DNA from: Elioraea thermophila (ex Habib et al. 2022)
Lineage (GTDB): Bacteria > Pseudomonadota > Alphaproteobacteria > Acetobacterales > Acetobacteraceae
DNA: 64,000 bases
Assembly: GCF_003336755.1 (NCBI RefSeq)
Contig: NZ_KZ851831.1
Location: 127,776-191,775, forward strand
Direction: 5' to 3'
This document shows positions 27,769 to 37,249 of this stretch, in pieces (the stretch's first letter is position 1; each line of letters opens with the position of its first letter). Both the position numbers and the translations under genes were made by a program. A model generated the notes under the pieces. The model saw only the letters and a list, made by a program, of their open reading frames with translations. It searched no databases and was not told the DNA's origin.

Positions 27769-27800
27769 GCGCCCGCGCAGCCGTCAAACCGCGCGGGCGC
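27769..27800. terminator. GC-rich hairpin between convergent genes
   Basis: A 10-bp perfect stem (GCGCCCGCGC / GCGCGGGCGC) closes a 12-nt loop, 21 bp after the stop of the giant gene and ~180 bp before the end of the convergent glycosyltransferase-like gene. There is no T-run, so it may rely on Rho or simply stabilise 3' ends. Confidence 0.4.
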
Positions 27801-27980
27801 CGTCGATCCTTGCGATCCTGACCGCGATCGGGCTCGCCGCCGCCAGCCGATCGATCCCGGCGGCTCCCTGCCTCACCGAACCTGCCAAGGCATGCGGTGG
27901 AGAGGCCGCCGAAAGAACGTCGCCCACGGGCGGCTGAGCCTCCTTGTGCCGACGCCACGCGATCGCCCGCTTGCCGGCCC

Positions 27981-28901
27981 TCAAGGCAGCGACGCGCCTG
28001 TCCGCAGGGCCTCGATGAGGGGCACAGAGGCGCGGGCGAGAATTTGCTTGTGGAATCGATACGAGCCGATGAAGTGACCGAACCGCAGATCGGCGAGGTT
28101 GGTCGAGGCCGTGACGTTCGCGTAATCCGGATGGGGCAGCGCCACCGGATCGGGGCTGTTGGCGACGGCGAAATTGGACGCCACCTGCTCGGTTCCCCAT
28201 TCGCGCCACTTGTCGTGCCCGACCAGGTCTTCCATCGTCGCGTGGAAGGTTTCGATGTCGGCACGGCGGAACCCGCCGCGCGCGAAGCCGGTGAAGCCTG
28301 CGGAGGCGCGCAAGTAGAAGAGGCGATCCGCTCCCGGGAAGCGGCTGAACGCCGCCTGCGCCACATCGACGATGTGCCTCGGCTCCCGCACATGCGCACG
28401 CACCCAGGCGGCGGCTTCGGCCATGGTCTGCAAGGGGATTCCCTCGCACAGGGTGAACGCGCGATTGGCCCGCACCGCCTCCCGCACCTCCGGGATGTCT
28501 CCCAAGGCCAAGGTGTCGGAGTCCATTTGGATCACGTAGTGTTCCGCCGACAGATCGAGGCAGGCGACGAGGCGTTCCCAGCAGCCGCCTCGTTGGCATC
28601 GGCCGACCGGAAGGGATGCGAGGTCACGAAACTCGGCGCCGCCACCGAGATGACGGAGGATCAAGTCGCGCATCTCCGGGGCAAGCGGACGATCAGGTAT
28701 GACGACGAAACGTCCGTGGCCGAGCCTACGGTACAGGACTTTCGCCGCGACAAGGTACATCCGGAGATCTCGAGGGACGGCCACTAGGCTAACGATGCGA
28801 AGGGGCGAGTCGTTGATCGTGAGCGGCGGCGTGTCCTCGATGGCGTAGACCAGACGATTGTAGCGCCAGTACTGGAAGGCCCGGCGCAACCGATACAGCA
28901 T
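27981..28901 (-). CDS. Glycosyltransferase-like protein with DSD motif
   Basis: A 306-residue protein starting MLYRLRRAFQYWRYNRL. The sequence RFVVIPDRPLAPEMRDLIL is followed by YVIQMDSDTLALGDIPEV (DSD at about residue 135), a typical metal/nucleotide-sugar site of GT-A enzymes. The C-terminal half contains FLYLRASAGFTGFA-like and WGTEQVASNFAVANS segments, the latter common in nucleotide-diphospho-sugar transferases. No exact family recognised. ATG at 28901; a ~1-kb gene-free stretch lies upstream. Confidence 0.75.
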   Translation of the reverse strand: MLYRLRRAFQYWRYNRLVYAIEDTPPLTINDSPLRIVSLVAVPRDLRMYLVAAKVLYRRLGHGRFVVIPDRPLAPEMRDLILRHLGGGAEFRDLASLPVGRCQRGGCWERLVACLDLSAEHYVIQMDSDTLALGDIPEVREAVRANRAFTLCEGIPLQTMAEAAAWVRAHVREPRHIVDVAQAAFSRFPGADRLFYLRASAGFTGFARGGFRRADIETFHATMEDLVGHDKWREWGTEQVASNFAVANSPDPVALPHPDYANVTASTNLADLRFGHFIGSYRFHKQILARASVPLIEALRTGASLP

Positions 28902-29895
28902 GGCTCTCTCCGTCGTCGCTACGGCGGCCCGCCGAAGGTGCCGCCCGGCCCAGGCGATAACAGCCCGACGCGAAGAGGGCAAAGGGCCGACAGACGCCAC
29001 CGCGCCCAAACTCGAACGCAGGCAGTACGTGACCAAGCGGTTGGCTGACGAGGGCCGTAACGCACGCGCATCGGTCCCCCGCAGGGACTCGCCTCGCTCG
29101 TGGCAACGACCGGGGGGGCAGCGCTCTGCTCCGCAGCCTCTTTGTTTGTCCGGGCCGCCGCATCGCCCGGGCGGATGCGCGTGTCGCCTCCGGATTGACG
29201 TCCGCACACGCGGCCGAATGACCCCGGCATGCGACTTTGCAGTTGCGCTGAGGCCACTTGCGATGCATGGAGCGCAGCTGGCCTTGCTCGAGATCAAGCG
29301 GGCGGATGTTGCGGTTCCGTGACTCCCTGCACGTTCGGTTCACGTCGTGCCTCGGCCGGCTTCTCGGCCGACCGCGCGCGGTGGCCGTCGCACGACACTG
29401 CGCCGGCAACCGAGTCGCACCTCGCCGTCTCTACTGCTTCCCGCGGTGTCCCTCGGCGTACCTACCGCGACATCAGGAGTTCCTTTAGCGTTTGAATTTA
29501 TCGTGTCTGTGTGTTCCAACGTTCCAACGCTGCGCCGGCTCTCGGCTCAGTTCGCTCCAGGTGGCTTTGCCACGGACAGACAACGGCGCCTATTCAGGCA
29601 GTCAGCATGACACCGACCAACGCCGTCTGCCCCGTCGTCACCATGCTGCCAGAGTGGGTCGATGAGGCTGTGCTGCCGGACCACGACTGGCTCGATGCTC
29701 CCCCAAGCCCTCGTCGCGCTCAACAAGGCGGCGCGCCTTCATCCGATCTCAGATCCGTGACCCTGGGCAGCAGCCTCAGCCTCTCTTGGCGGTGCGTTCG
29801 TCACTCATGGCCGAGCCGCCCCGGGCTCCGTCACCAAGCGTCCAGCCAGTGGGGCGCGCCCGGCGCCGGCAAGCCGCGACGGTGACAGCCCGACG
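28902..29895. other. 1-kb gene-free region in the glycan locus
   Basis: No open frame here has both a start with a ribosome binding site and a recognisable motif on either strand. The part around 29470-29620 is visibly richer in A and T (TTTAGCGTTTGAATTTATC) and holds the tandem repeat GTTCCAAC at about 29514-29529; this probably includes the promoter of the GT4 gene at 29896. The rest may be decayed coding sequence, but I see no family to assign it to. Confidence 0.45.
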
Positions 29896-31113
29896 ATGAG
29901 GGAAACGACACGGCCGGTTCGCGTGCTGTTCGCGCATCTCGGCGAAGAGGCGCTGCGGGGCAGCGAACACGTCGTTCTCACCCTGCTCGCCCATCTCGAC
30001 CCCGCGCGGTACCGGCTCACCGTGTGGTCGAATTCGCGCGCCCTCGTCGAAGCCTGTCGGCCGTTCGGCGTTCGCGCGGAACATGATCGCTTCGGCTTCT
30101 TCCTCATGCCCGGCGCGCCGTTCCATCCGAGGCGATATTGGCGCCAGTTCACGAGAGCTCGGCAGCTCCTGCGCGAGGAGAGCATCGACCTCGTCCACGC
30201 GCACAACCTTCCGGTCCTGCAATGGGTCTATCCGGCGGTGCTGCTGGCCGGCGTGCCGGTGATCGGCCACATCCATTTCGAAGAAAGCCGTCGCGGTCGC
30301 TACCGCTTTCTCGCCCATGCCGCCGACCTGCTGCTTGCCGTCTCCTTCGCCGTCGCTCGCCCCTATCTCGAGGAGGATGGGCTGGACCCAGCCCGGCTCC
30401 GGGTCGTCTACAACGGTATCGATCCGAACCGCTTCCGCTGCACCGACCCCTCCGTCTTGCGCACGCAGCTCGGCCTGCCGTCCGATGCCGTGATCGTCGG
30501 CAGCGTCGGTTCGTTGATTCCGCGCAAGGGCCATGACCTCTTGGTCCGCGCCGTCCATCGGCTCGCGGGCGAATTCGCCGATCTGCACCTGGTCATCGCG
30601 GGAGAGGGCCCGGAACGACCCGCCCTCGAAACCCTGGCGCGCGAGCTCGGCATCAACGACCGCGTCCACCTGATGGGTTCACTCGACGATCCTTCACCCG
30701 TCTACGCCGGCTGCGACGTCTTTGCCCTCGCATCGCGATCGGAGGCGTTCGGCCTCGTCCTCGTCGAGGCGTCCCTGTTCGGCAAGCCGCTGATCGCGAC
30801 CGACTCCGGCGGCATGGCGGAGGTGGTGCACGACGGCGAAGCCGGTTTTGTCGTGCCAACAGAGGACGGGGAAGCACTTGTTCGCGCGATGCGCACACTG
30901 CTGGCAGATCCCGCCTTGCGGCAGCGCCTTGGCCAAGCCGCGGCGGCGCACGCGCGCAGCCGTTTCAGCGTCGAGGCGATGGTCTCCGGTATCGAGCGAG
31001 CCTACGCCGACGTGCTCGGCGCCGACCCGACGCTCGCTGGCGGCGTGCGCGCGCTCTGGCGCAAGCGTGGCCCCTATCTGCGCGCCCTGCGCGGGCCGCG
31101 CGGCCCCTCCTGA
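29896..31113 (+). CDS. Glycosyltransferase family 4
   Basis: A 405-residue GT-B enzyme. The N-terminal acceptor domain contains LFAHLGEEALRGSEHVVLTL and DLVHAHNLPVLQWVYP. The C-terminal donor domain shows VGSVGSLIPRKGHDLLVRAV, VIAGEGPERPALETLA and the E-x7-E-type ASRSEAFGLVLVEASLFGKP. It has a C-terminal extension of ~35 residues ending in a basic Gly/Pro tail. It is followed closely by a second GT4 gene on the same strand. Role in surface glycan assembly is inferred; donor unknown. Confidence 0.92.
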   Translation: MRETTRPVRVLFAHLGEEALRGSEHVVLTLLAHLDPARYRLTVWSNSRALVEACRPFGVRAEHDRFGFFLMPGAPFHPRRYWRQFTRARQLLREESIDLVHAHNLPVLQWVYPAVLLAGVPVIGHIHFEESRRGRYRFLAHAADLLLAVSFAVARPYLEEDGLDPARLRVVYNGIDPNRFRCTDPSVLRTQLGLPSDAVIVGSVGSLIPRKGHDLLVRAVHRLAGEFADLHLVIAGEGPERPALETLARELGINDRVHLMGSLDDPSPVYAGCDVFALASRSEAFGLVLVEASLFGKPLIATDSGGMAEVVHDGEAGFVVPTEDGEALVRAMRTLLADPALRQRLGQAAAAHARSRFSVEAMVSGIERAYADVLGADPTLAGGVRALWRKRGPYLRALRGPRGPS

Positions 31114-31150
31114 GCATGGCGGAACGCCGGTGCCTCCGGCGGCTTGCACT

Positions 31151-32407
31151 GTGACGCGCGACGAGATCGCGGGGGAGCCGAAGGCCGGTGAGGCGAGGCG
31201 GCGGGCGCTCTGCCTGCTGGTCGCGCACACCTTCCCTCCGCTGCTCGGCGGATCGGCCGCTGTTTACGAAGCGCTCGCCCGCCATGCGAACGGCGCCATC
31301 GCCGTGCTGACGTCGCGGCGCGATCACCGCACAGGGGAGGAGCGGCCGGGCTGGCGGGAGGCGGATCGGTCGGTCCCCTACGCCGTGCATCGGCTCGACC
31401 TCGTTCGGCCGCCCCTCGGCGGCCGGCTGTCAGCCACCCTCGCCTGGGCGCCGCGGGCGACCCTGCTCGCCGCCAGCGTTGCGCGGCTGGCGCGGCGGCA
31501 CGGGGTCTCTGCGGTGTGCGTGTGCGATGACGAGACGGTGGGCTGGCTCGTCCCGTTCGTGCGCCGCGCCATGGGGCTTCGCGCCCTCGTCTACTGCCAC
31601 GGCGACGACCTGGTGCAGACGGATCCGCGCGCCGTCGCTCGCCGAAGCCGGCATCTCGCAGCCGCCCATGCCGTCGTCGCCGCCTCCGCCTTCGCCGCTC
31701 GGCGGCTGGAGGCGGCCTATGGCGTGCCGCGCGACCGCATCGTGTTGTTGCCGAACGGGGTCGATCTCGACCGCTTTTGCCCCGGCCCGCCGGACGGCGC
31801 GCTCGCCGCGGCCCTCGGCATGGTCGGGCGCCGGGTGATCCTCGCCGCAACCAGGCTCGTGCCCCGCAAGGGGGTGGATCGGCTGATTGCTGCCCTGCCC
31901 GCCGTTCTCGCCCGAGTGCCGAATGCCGCGCTGCTGATCGCCGGCGAGGGTCCGCAAAGGCCCGCCCTCGAGGCGCAGGTGCAGGGCTTGCCGGTGCGTT
32001 TCCTCGGCGCGGTGCCGCCCGAGCGGATGCCCGCCCTTCATCGCCTCGCCGAGGTCGTCGTGTTGCCGAATCGGGAGGAGCCAGGTGAGGTCGACGGCAT
32101 CCCGATGACGGTGCTGGAGGCCCAAGCCTGCGGGCGGCCGGTGATCGGCGGCCGTGCCGGAGGGACGCCGGAAGCGATCGCGGACGGCGAGACCGGGCTC
32201 GTTGTCGATGGCGAGGATACCTTCGCGATCGCCGCCGCGGTGATCCGCGTGCTCACCGACCACGCCCTGGCTGCCCGCCTCGCAGCTGGGGCCCTTGCGG
32301 TTTCATCGAGCCGCGATTGGCGTGCCCGAACGCGAAGCTTCCTCGACCTCTGCACCGCTTCGGCCAAGGGCTCCGCTCAGCCGCCGCCAGCCGCTTCGCG
32401 CGATTGA
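31151..32407 (+). CDS. Glycosyltransferase family 4
   Basis: About 418 residues, GT-B fold: LLVAHTFPPLLGGSAAVYEA (acceptor domain), RIVLLPNGVDLDRFCPGP, ILAATRLVPRKGVDRLIAAL and the donor-site NREEPGEVDGIPMTVLEAQA. The GEVDGIPMTVLEAQ segment is typical of capsule and exopolysaccharide transferases. GTG at 31151 is the first reasonable start after the upstream GT4 stop (31113) but lacks a strong Shine-Dalgarno; translation may be coupled. Its 3' end overlaps the convergent GT39 gene by ~31 bp. Confidence 0.88.
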   Translation: MTRDEIAGEPKAGEARRRALCLLVAHTFPPLLGGSAAVYEALARHANGAIAVLTSRRDHRTGEERPGWREADRSVPYAVHRLDLVRPPLGGRLSATLAWAPRATLLAASVARLARRHGVSAVCVCDDETVGWLVPFVRRAMGLRALVYCHGDDLVQTDPRAVARRSRHLAAAHAVVAASAFAARRLEAAYGVPRDRIVLLPNGVDLDRFCPGPPDGALAAALGMVGRRVILAATRLVPRKGVDRLIAALPAVLARVPNAALLIAGEGPQRPALEAQVQGLPVRFLGAVPPERMPALHRLAEVVVLPNREEPGEVDGIPMTVLEAQACGRPVIGGRAGGTPEAIADGETGLVVDGEDTFAIAAAVIRVLTDHALAARLAAGALAVSSSRDWRARTRSFLDLCTASAKGSAQPPPAASRD

Positions 32408-33894
32408 GCGGGACCAGGTGCAGGCTGCAAGCGCAGCAGGTCGATGCGGTGGAAGGGGACCGTCTCGACCACGACATGGCTTGCGCCGAGCGCCCGCACA
32501 ACCTCGGCGCGCGGCACGCGGTCGTGCCACGGTGCCGAAACGAGCCAGACCGCGCGGCCCGTCGCCTCCGCCACGGCGCCGCGCAGCGCCACCTCGTTGC
32601 CAATCAGCCGTGCGCGCGGAACGGCGGTGGGCGAATAGAAGTGGATCAGTTCCGGCACGCCGAGCGCGGCAGGGGCGAGGACAAGATCATCCTCGCCAAG
32701 GCGCGCCGACAGGTGGCTGCGGAGCCCCCGCCAGTCCGGCCGCTGCCAGACGACATGGTGCCCGTAGAGCCCGACCAGCAGGACGGCGCCCAAACCGGCG
32801 GCAACCGGGATGCGGAGCCGGCCCGCGACGCCGAACACGCCGTGCGCGAGGACGATGGCGAGCGGGATCAGCGTCCACAGGTGGGTGCGCAGAATGAACA
32901 CGGGCCGGAACAGGACGCTTGCCGTGAGCGACAGCAGGAACGGCAGGACGAGGCAGCAGACGCGGAAGGCGAGAGCGAGCAGGTCCTTGCGCAGGGTCCA
33001 CACGCCGACGATCGCGACCCCCGCCACCGCCGCCGCGGCGGCGGCGCCGCCCGGAATGCCGAACAGCACCGACACCTTCTGGCCGAGCAGGCTGCCGATC
33101 ACCTCCGCCACCACGCGCAAGGACGGTTGCGGAAACCACCAGTCCCCGTGCACCGCCGCATTGGCGACCAAACGCAAGGCCATCGGCGCCCAAGCCAGCA
33201 ACCCCGCGGCGAGCGCCGCGCAGCCGACCAGCAGCGGGCGGAGGGCGACGGCCGGAAAGCCGGCGACGGCCCAGCCGATCAGCATCGACAGGCCGCAGCA
33301 GGGGATCAGCAGGGCGCCCATCATCTGCGTGAACACCGCCCCCGTGGCGGCGAAGGCGAACAGCAGCGCGCCTCGCGTCGCGCGCCGACGATCCTGGCCA
33401 AACCGGGCGAACTCGACCGCCCCCAGCATCGCCACCGCCGCGATGAACACGAGCAGGGCATACATCCGCCCTTCGCCGCTGTACTGGATGTGCAGCGGGA
33501 ACAGCGCGAACAGCAGCCCGGAAACGAGCGCGCGGCGGTCATCGCCGAAGCGGCGGCCGATCGCCACCACGAGCGGGATGGTCGCCACGGCGAACACGAC
33601 GGAGAGGGAGCGGATCGTCCACTCGCTCACCCCGAACAGCACCAGCCAGCCGGCGAGCAGGGCATAGTAGAGTGGCGGATGGATGTCCCCGAACAAAAGC
33701 GTCCAAAATGACGCGCCAGGCTCGGCGAACTTCAGGCTGAAGCCTTCGTCGATCCAGAGCGAGGTCGCCGTCAGGCCGTAAAGGCGCAGCGCGGCGGCGA
33801 CCACCATCAGCCCGGCGGTGGCGAGCCAGGGAAAACCGGATGGTGCCACCGCGAACGGCGCCGTGACGGCGCCACCCACCGAATGTAGTCGCAT
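32377..33894 (-). CDS. Glycosyltransferase family 39 (ArnT/PMT-like) membrane protein
   Basis: A 505-residue polytopic membrane protein. The first periplasmic loop has the hallmark LWIDEGFSLKFAEP (acidic catalytic-type motif) and GDIHPPLYYALL; about ten further hydrophobic segments follow, and a soluble C-terminal part starts near residue 375. The family uses polyprenyl-phosphate sugars to modify lipids or proteins on the periplasmic side. ATG at 33894 follows GAGGAG by 8 bp and is preferred to GTG at 33900. The sugar donor is unknown; a uronic acid is possible given ugd nearby. Confidence 0.88.
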   Translation of the reverse strand: MRLHSVGGAVTAPFAVAPSGFPWLATAGLMVVAAALRLYGLTATSLWIDEGFSLKFAEPGASFWTLLFGDIHPPLYYALLAGWLVLFGVSEWTIRSLSVVFAVATIPLVVAIGRRFGDDRRALVSGLLFALFPLHIQYSGEGRMYALLVFIAAVAMLGAVEFARFGQDRRRATRGALLFAFAATGAVFTQMMGALLIPCCGLSMLIGWAVAGFPAVALRPLLVGCAALAAGLLAWAPMALRLVANAAVHGDWWFPQPSLRVVAEVIGSLLGQKVSVLFGIPGGAAAAAAVAGVAIVGVWTLRKDLLALAFRVCCLVLPFLLSLTASVLFRPVFILRTHLWTLIPLAIVLAHGVFGVAGRLRIPVAAGLGAVLLVGLYGHHVVWQRPDWRGLRSHLSARLGEDDLVLAPAALGVPELIHFYSPTAVPRARLIGNEVALRGAVAEATGRAVWLVSAPWHDRVPRAEVVRALGASHVVVETVPFHRIDLLRLQPAPGPAQSREAAGGG

Positions 33895-33939
33895 GATCAC
33901 ATCTCCTCACCGCTCACCCGGCGCGGCGACGCAACCCTC

Positions 33940-34266
33940 TCAGCGAAGGGCACGCCAGGGCGGCGCGATCCAGGCCCGGGCCGCCACCCTCCGCCCTTCG
34001 CTGAGCACAGGCACCGTGACAAATCGGTAAAGACTGCCTTCGTAGACGTGCAGGCCGGCGAGCGTGCGGGGGGAAACCTCGGCGAGCAGGCCATGCACCA
34101 CCGACCGCTCCTCCGGCACCAGGGTCGGGAAGGGCGTGCCGCGCAGCAGCGTCTTGCGCCAGCCCGGCAGCAGGGCCGGGCGCGCTTCGCGGACGAAACG
34201 ATCCTCGCCCGCAACGCGCCGGGCCACCTCGGGGTCCATCAGCGTGCCGTAGAGGAAGATCCGCAT
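33940..34266 (-). CDS. Gamma-glutamylcyclotransferase-like protein
   Basis: A 108-residue protein with the AIG2/GGCT fold signature at the start, MRIFLYGTLMDPEVARR (substrate loop YGTLMD), and GLHVYEGSLYRFVTVPV with the likely catalytic Glu. The family cleaves gamma-glutamyl peptides to 5-oxoproline, or related amides. ATG at 34266 is the only start that places YGTL at residue ~6. It sits between the GT39 and phosphomutase genes on the same strand, with no evident link to polysaccharide work. Confidence 0.87.
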   Translation of the reverse strand: MRIFLYGTLMDPEVARRVAGEDRFVREARPALLPGWRKTLLRGTPFPTLVPEERSVVHGLLAEVSPRTLAGLHVYEGSLYRFVTVPVLSEGRRVAARAWIAPPWRALR

Positions 34267-34475
34267 CGCGAGGCTGTCCCGCGCCAAGCGTTCACCTTGT
34301 CGGCGATCGTCGAGGGCGACGCCACATGGCCGCTCGCCCTGCCGGCGTTCCAGCGGGCGACCACGCGTCCATCGTGCGGGTCGTGGCGCCTGTCGCCTCG
34401 CTTGCCTTCCACCGAATCACGCCCATTCCCGCCGGCTCCGCTCGAGTGCGGAACGCGCAGGCATGCGGCCCTCTC

Positions 34476-35888
34476 TCAGTGCCCGGCGTGCGCGCCGGAG
34501 AAGTCGGGTGCGGCAATCCCCGACAGGGCGAGTTGCTCGGCGAGCGCCTCCTTCAGCCGCTCGAGCCCCGCTTCGCCGGCGACCGACTCGGCGCGCGCGA
34601 CCAGCACGGCCTGGGTGTTGGAAGCGCGCAGCAGCCACCAGCCGTCGGCCGTCTTCACCCGCACGCCGTCCACGTCGTCCACCTCCGCGCCGGCGGCCTT
34701 CAGCCGCTCCGCCACCTCGCGCACCACGGCGAACTTGCGCGCCTCGTCGCAATCGAAGCGGAGTTCGGGCGTGTTCAGCACGCGCGGCAGCGCCTTGCGC
34801 ACGTCGGACAGTTTCACCCCGGCCCGCGCCAGGACGCCGAGCAGGCGCACCGCGGCGTAGAGTGCATCGTCGAAGCCGTACCAGCGGTCGGCGAAGAACA
34901 CATGCCCCGACATCTCGCCGGCGAGCGGGGAGCCGGTCTCGGCCATCTTCGCCTTGATCAAGGAGTGGCCCGTCTTCCACATCAAGGGCCGCCCGCCGGC
35001 TTCGGCGATCGCATCGAACAGCACCTGCGAGGCTTTCACGTCCGAAATGATCGTTGCCCCGGGGTGAGTGGCGAGCACGTCGCGCGCCAGCACGAGCAGG
35101 ATCTGGTCGCCGAACAGCACCTCGCCCTCGTCGTCAACCACGCCGATGCGATCGGCGTCACCATCGAAGGCGACCCCGAGGTCGGCCTTGGTCTCGCGCA
35201 CCCGTGCGATCAGGTGCGTGAGGTTCTTCGGCACCGTCGGGTCCGGGTGGTGGTTGGGGAAGGTGCCGTCGATCTCGGGGAACAGGATCTCGTGCCGGCC
35301 GGGCAGCCGGGAGACGAGGCGCTTCAGCACCTCGCCCGCCGCCCCGTTGCCGTTGTCCCACACGACCGCGAGCGCCCGTTCGCCGCCGTCCCAGTCGCGC
35401 AGGATGCGTGCGACATAGTCCTCGGCGATGTCGACCTCCTCGACCGAGCCTTTCGCCTCCGGCACGACATCGCCGGTGGCCGCCATCCGCCCGAGCTCCT
35501 GGATCGCAGGGCCGAAGAAGGGCTTGTGCCCGAGCACCATCTTGAAGCCGTTGTAGTCGGGCGGGTTGTGGCTGCCCGTGACCTGGATCGCGCCGTCGGC
35601 CTCGCGGGCCCGATCGAGGTAGTAGAGCATCGGTGTGGGCCCCACCCCCATGCGCAGCACGCGGAGCCCCGAGGCGACGAGCCCTTGCACCAGCGCGCCC
35701 TCCAGCGCCGGGCCGGAGAGGCGTCCGTCGCGCCCGACGGCGACGGTGGCGCCCCCCTTGCGGGCGACGATGGAGCCGAAGACGCGGCCGATGGCATAGG
35801 CGTCCGCCTCGCCCAACGTACGGCCGACGATGCCGCGGATGTCGTACTCGCGCAACGTGGTGGGATCGAAACGATGCGTGAACGTCAT
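34476..35888 (-). CDS. Phosphomannomutase/phosphoglucomutase
   Basis: A 470-residue alpha-D-phosphohexomutase that interconverts hexose 6-phosphates and 1-phosphates (AlgC/ManB type). It shows [10 protein letters not shown] at the start, the phosphoserine loop [14 protein letters not shown], the metal loop [13 protein letters not shown], the sugar-specificity loop [11 protein letters not shown] and the phosphate site [17 protein letters not shown] at 35888. It is the last gene of a tight galU-ugd-phosphomutase unit (28-bp gap to ugd), feeding sugar 1-phosphates to the nucleotide-sugar enzymes. Confidence 0.95.
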   Translation of the reverse strand: MTFTHRFDPTTLREYDIRGIVGRTLGEADAYAIGRVFGSIVARKGGATVAVGRDGRLSGPALEGALVQGLVASGLRVLRMGVGPTPMLYYLDRAREADGAIQVTGSHNPPDYNGFKMVLGHKPFFGPAIQELGRMAATGDVVPEAKGSVEEVDIAEDYVARILRDWDGGERALAVVWDNGNGAAGEVLKRLVSRLPGRHEILFPEIDGTFPNHHPDPTVPKNLTHLIARVRETKADLGVAFDGDADRIGVVDDEGEVLFGDQILLVLARDVLATHPGATIISDVKASQVLFDAIAEAGGRPLMWKTGHSLIKAKMAETGSPLAGEMSGHVFFADRWYGFDDALYAAVRLLGVLARAGVKLSDVRKALPRVLNTPELRFDCDEARKFAVVREVAERLKAAGAEVDDVDGVRVKTADGWWLLRASNTQAVLVARAESVAGEAGLERLKEALAEQLALSGIAAPDFSGAHAGH

Positions 35889-35916
35889 GTCATCTCCCCC
35901 GCAAGAGCCGCACGCC

Positions 35917-37224
35917 TCACGGCCGGCCGATCGAAGTGTAACGGAACCCCGCCTCGCGCATCGCCGCGGGGTCGAAGATGTTGCGGAGATCGACCACCAC
36001 CCGCCCGCGCATGGCCTGCGCGAGCCGTGCGGGCGGGATGGCGCGGAACTCGTTCCACTCGGTGATGACGACGAGCGCGTCGGCCCCCGTGGCGGCGTCG
36101 TAGGCGTCGCGGCAATAGACGACCTCCGGCGGCAGGAGCGGTCGCGCCTGTTCCATCCCCTCGGGGTCATAGGCGCGAATCGTCGCCCCCGCCTCGATCA
36201 GCCGCGGCACGATGGCGAGCGAGGGGGAATCGCGCATGTCGTCCGTCTCCGGCTTGAAGGTGAGCCCGAGGACCGCGATCGTGAGGCCGGCGACGGAGCC
36301 GCCGCAGGCCGCGATCACGCGCTCGCTCATCGCCGCCTTGCGCGCATCGTTCACCGCCACCACGGTCTCGACGATGCGCACGGGGCTGCCCGCGTCCTGT
36401 GCGGTGCGCACCAGCGCGAGCGTGTCCTTCGGGAAGCAGGAACCGCCGAAGCCAGGGCCAGGGTGGAGGAACTTGCGCCCGATCCGGCCGTCGAGCCCGA
36501 TCCCCTTCGCCACGTCGTGCACGTCCGCCCCCACCTTCTCGCAGAGATCGGCGATCTCGTTGATGAAGGTGATCTTGGTGGCGAGGAAGGCGTTGGCGGC
36601 GTACTTGATGAGCTCGGCGGTCTCGAGGCCGGTGAAGACGATCGGGGTCTCGATCAGGTAGAGCGGGCGATAGAGTCGCTTCAGCACCGCCCGCGCGCGG
36701 TCGCTCTCGGTGCCGATCACCACGCGATCGGGCCGCATGAAGTCGCCGATCGCCGAGCCTTCGCGCAGGAACTCGGGATTGGAGGCGACCGCGATGTCGA
36801 GTTCGGGGCGAAGCTCCTTCGCGAGTGCGGCCACCTTGCGCCCCGTCCCCACCGGCACGGTCGATTTCGTCACCAGCACCGTCGGCCCCGTCAGCGCCTG
36901 GCAGACCTCGCGCGCGGCGGCGAAGACGTAAGAAAGGTCGGCATGGCCGTCGCCGCGGCGCGAGGGCGTGCCGACGGCGATGAACACCGCGTCCGCCTTG
37001 TTCACCGCCTCTGCCGTGTCGGTGGTGAAATGAAGACGCGCGTCCTCGACGTTGGACTTCACGAGCTCGTCGAGCCCCGGTTCGAAGATCGGGATGCGGC
37101 CTTGCTTCAGTGCCGCGATCTTGCGCTCGTCCTTGTCGACGACGCTGACGTCGATGCCGAACTCGGCGAAGCAGGCGCCGGAGACGAGGCCGACATAGCC
37201 CGCGCCGATCATCGCGATGTGCAC
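35917..37224 (-). CDS. ugd: UDP-glucose 6-dehydrogenase
   Basis: Two-step NAD-dependent oxidation of UDP-glucose to UDP-glucuronate. The 435-residue product has [19 protein letters not shown] (NAD site), [41 protein letters not shown] and the catalytic Cys loop [17 protein letters not shown], then [19 protein letters not shown] at 37224 has GGAGG 7 bp upstream. It lies between galU (25 bp upstream) and the phosphomutase gene; together with the epimerase at 3.7-4.6 kb it could yield UDP-GalA. Confidence 0.97.
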   Translation of the reverse strand: MHIAMIGAGYVGLVSGACFAEFGIDVSVVDKDERKIAALKQGRIPIFEPGLDELVKSNVEDARLHFTTDTAEAVNKADAVFIAVGTPSRRGDGHADLSYVFAAAREVCQALTGPTVLVTKSTVPVGTGRKVAALAKELRPELDIAVASNPEFLREGSAIGDFMRPDRVVIGTESDRARAVLKRLYRPLYLIETPIVFTGLETAELIKYAANAFLATKITFINEIADLCEKVGADVHDVAKGIGLDGRIGRKFLHPGPGFGGSCFPKDTLALVRTAQDAGSPVRIVETVVAVNDARKAAMSERVIAACGGSVAGLTIAVLGLTFKPETDDMRDSPSLAIVPRLIEAGATIRAYDPEGMEQARPLLPPEVVYCRDAYDAATGADALVVITEWNEFRAIPPARLAQAMRGRVVVDLRNIFDPAAMREAGFRYTSIGRP

Positions 37225-37249
37225 CGAGGTCCCTCCTTCGCCCGGCCGG

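Noticed and set aside
27981-28599. Additional open frames within the glycosyltransferase-like gene
   Set aside because: They are same-strand out-of-frame or antisense copies without motifs; the 306-residue frame has the DSD motif and plausible composition.
29607-29885. A small plus-strand gene just before the GT4 gene
   Set aside because: Low-complexity Ser/Arg/Pro product without ribosome binding site or family; more likely leader or decayed sequence.
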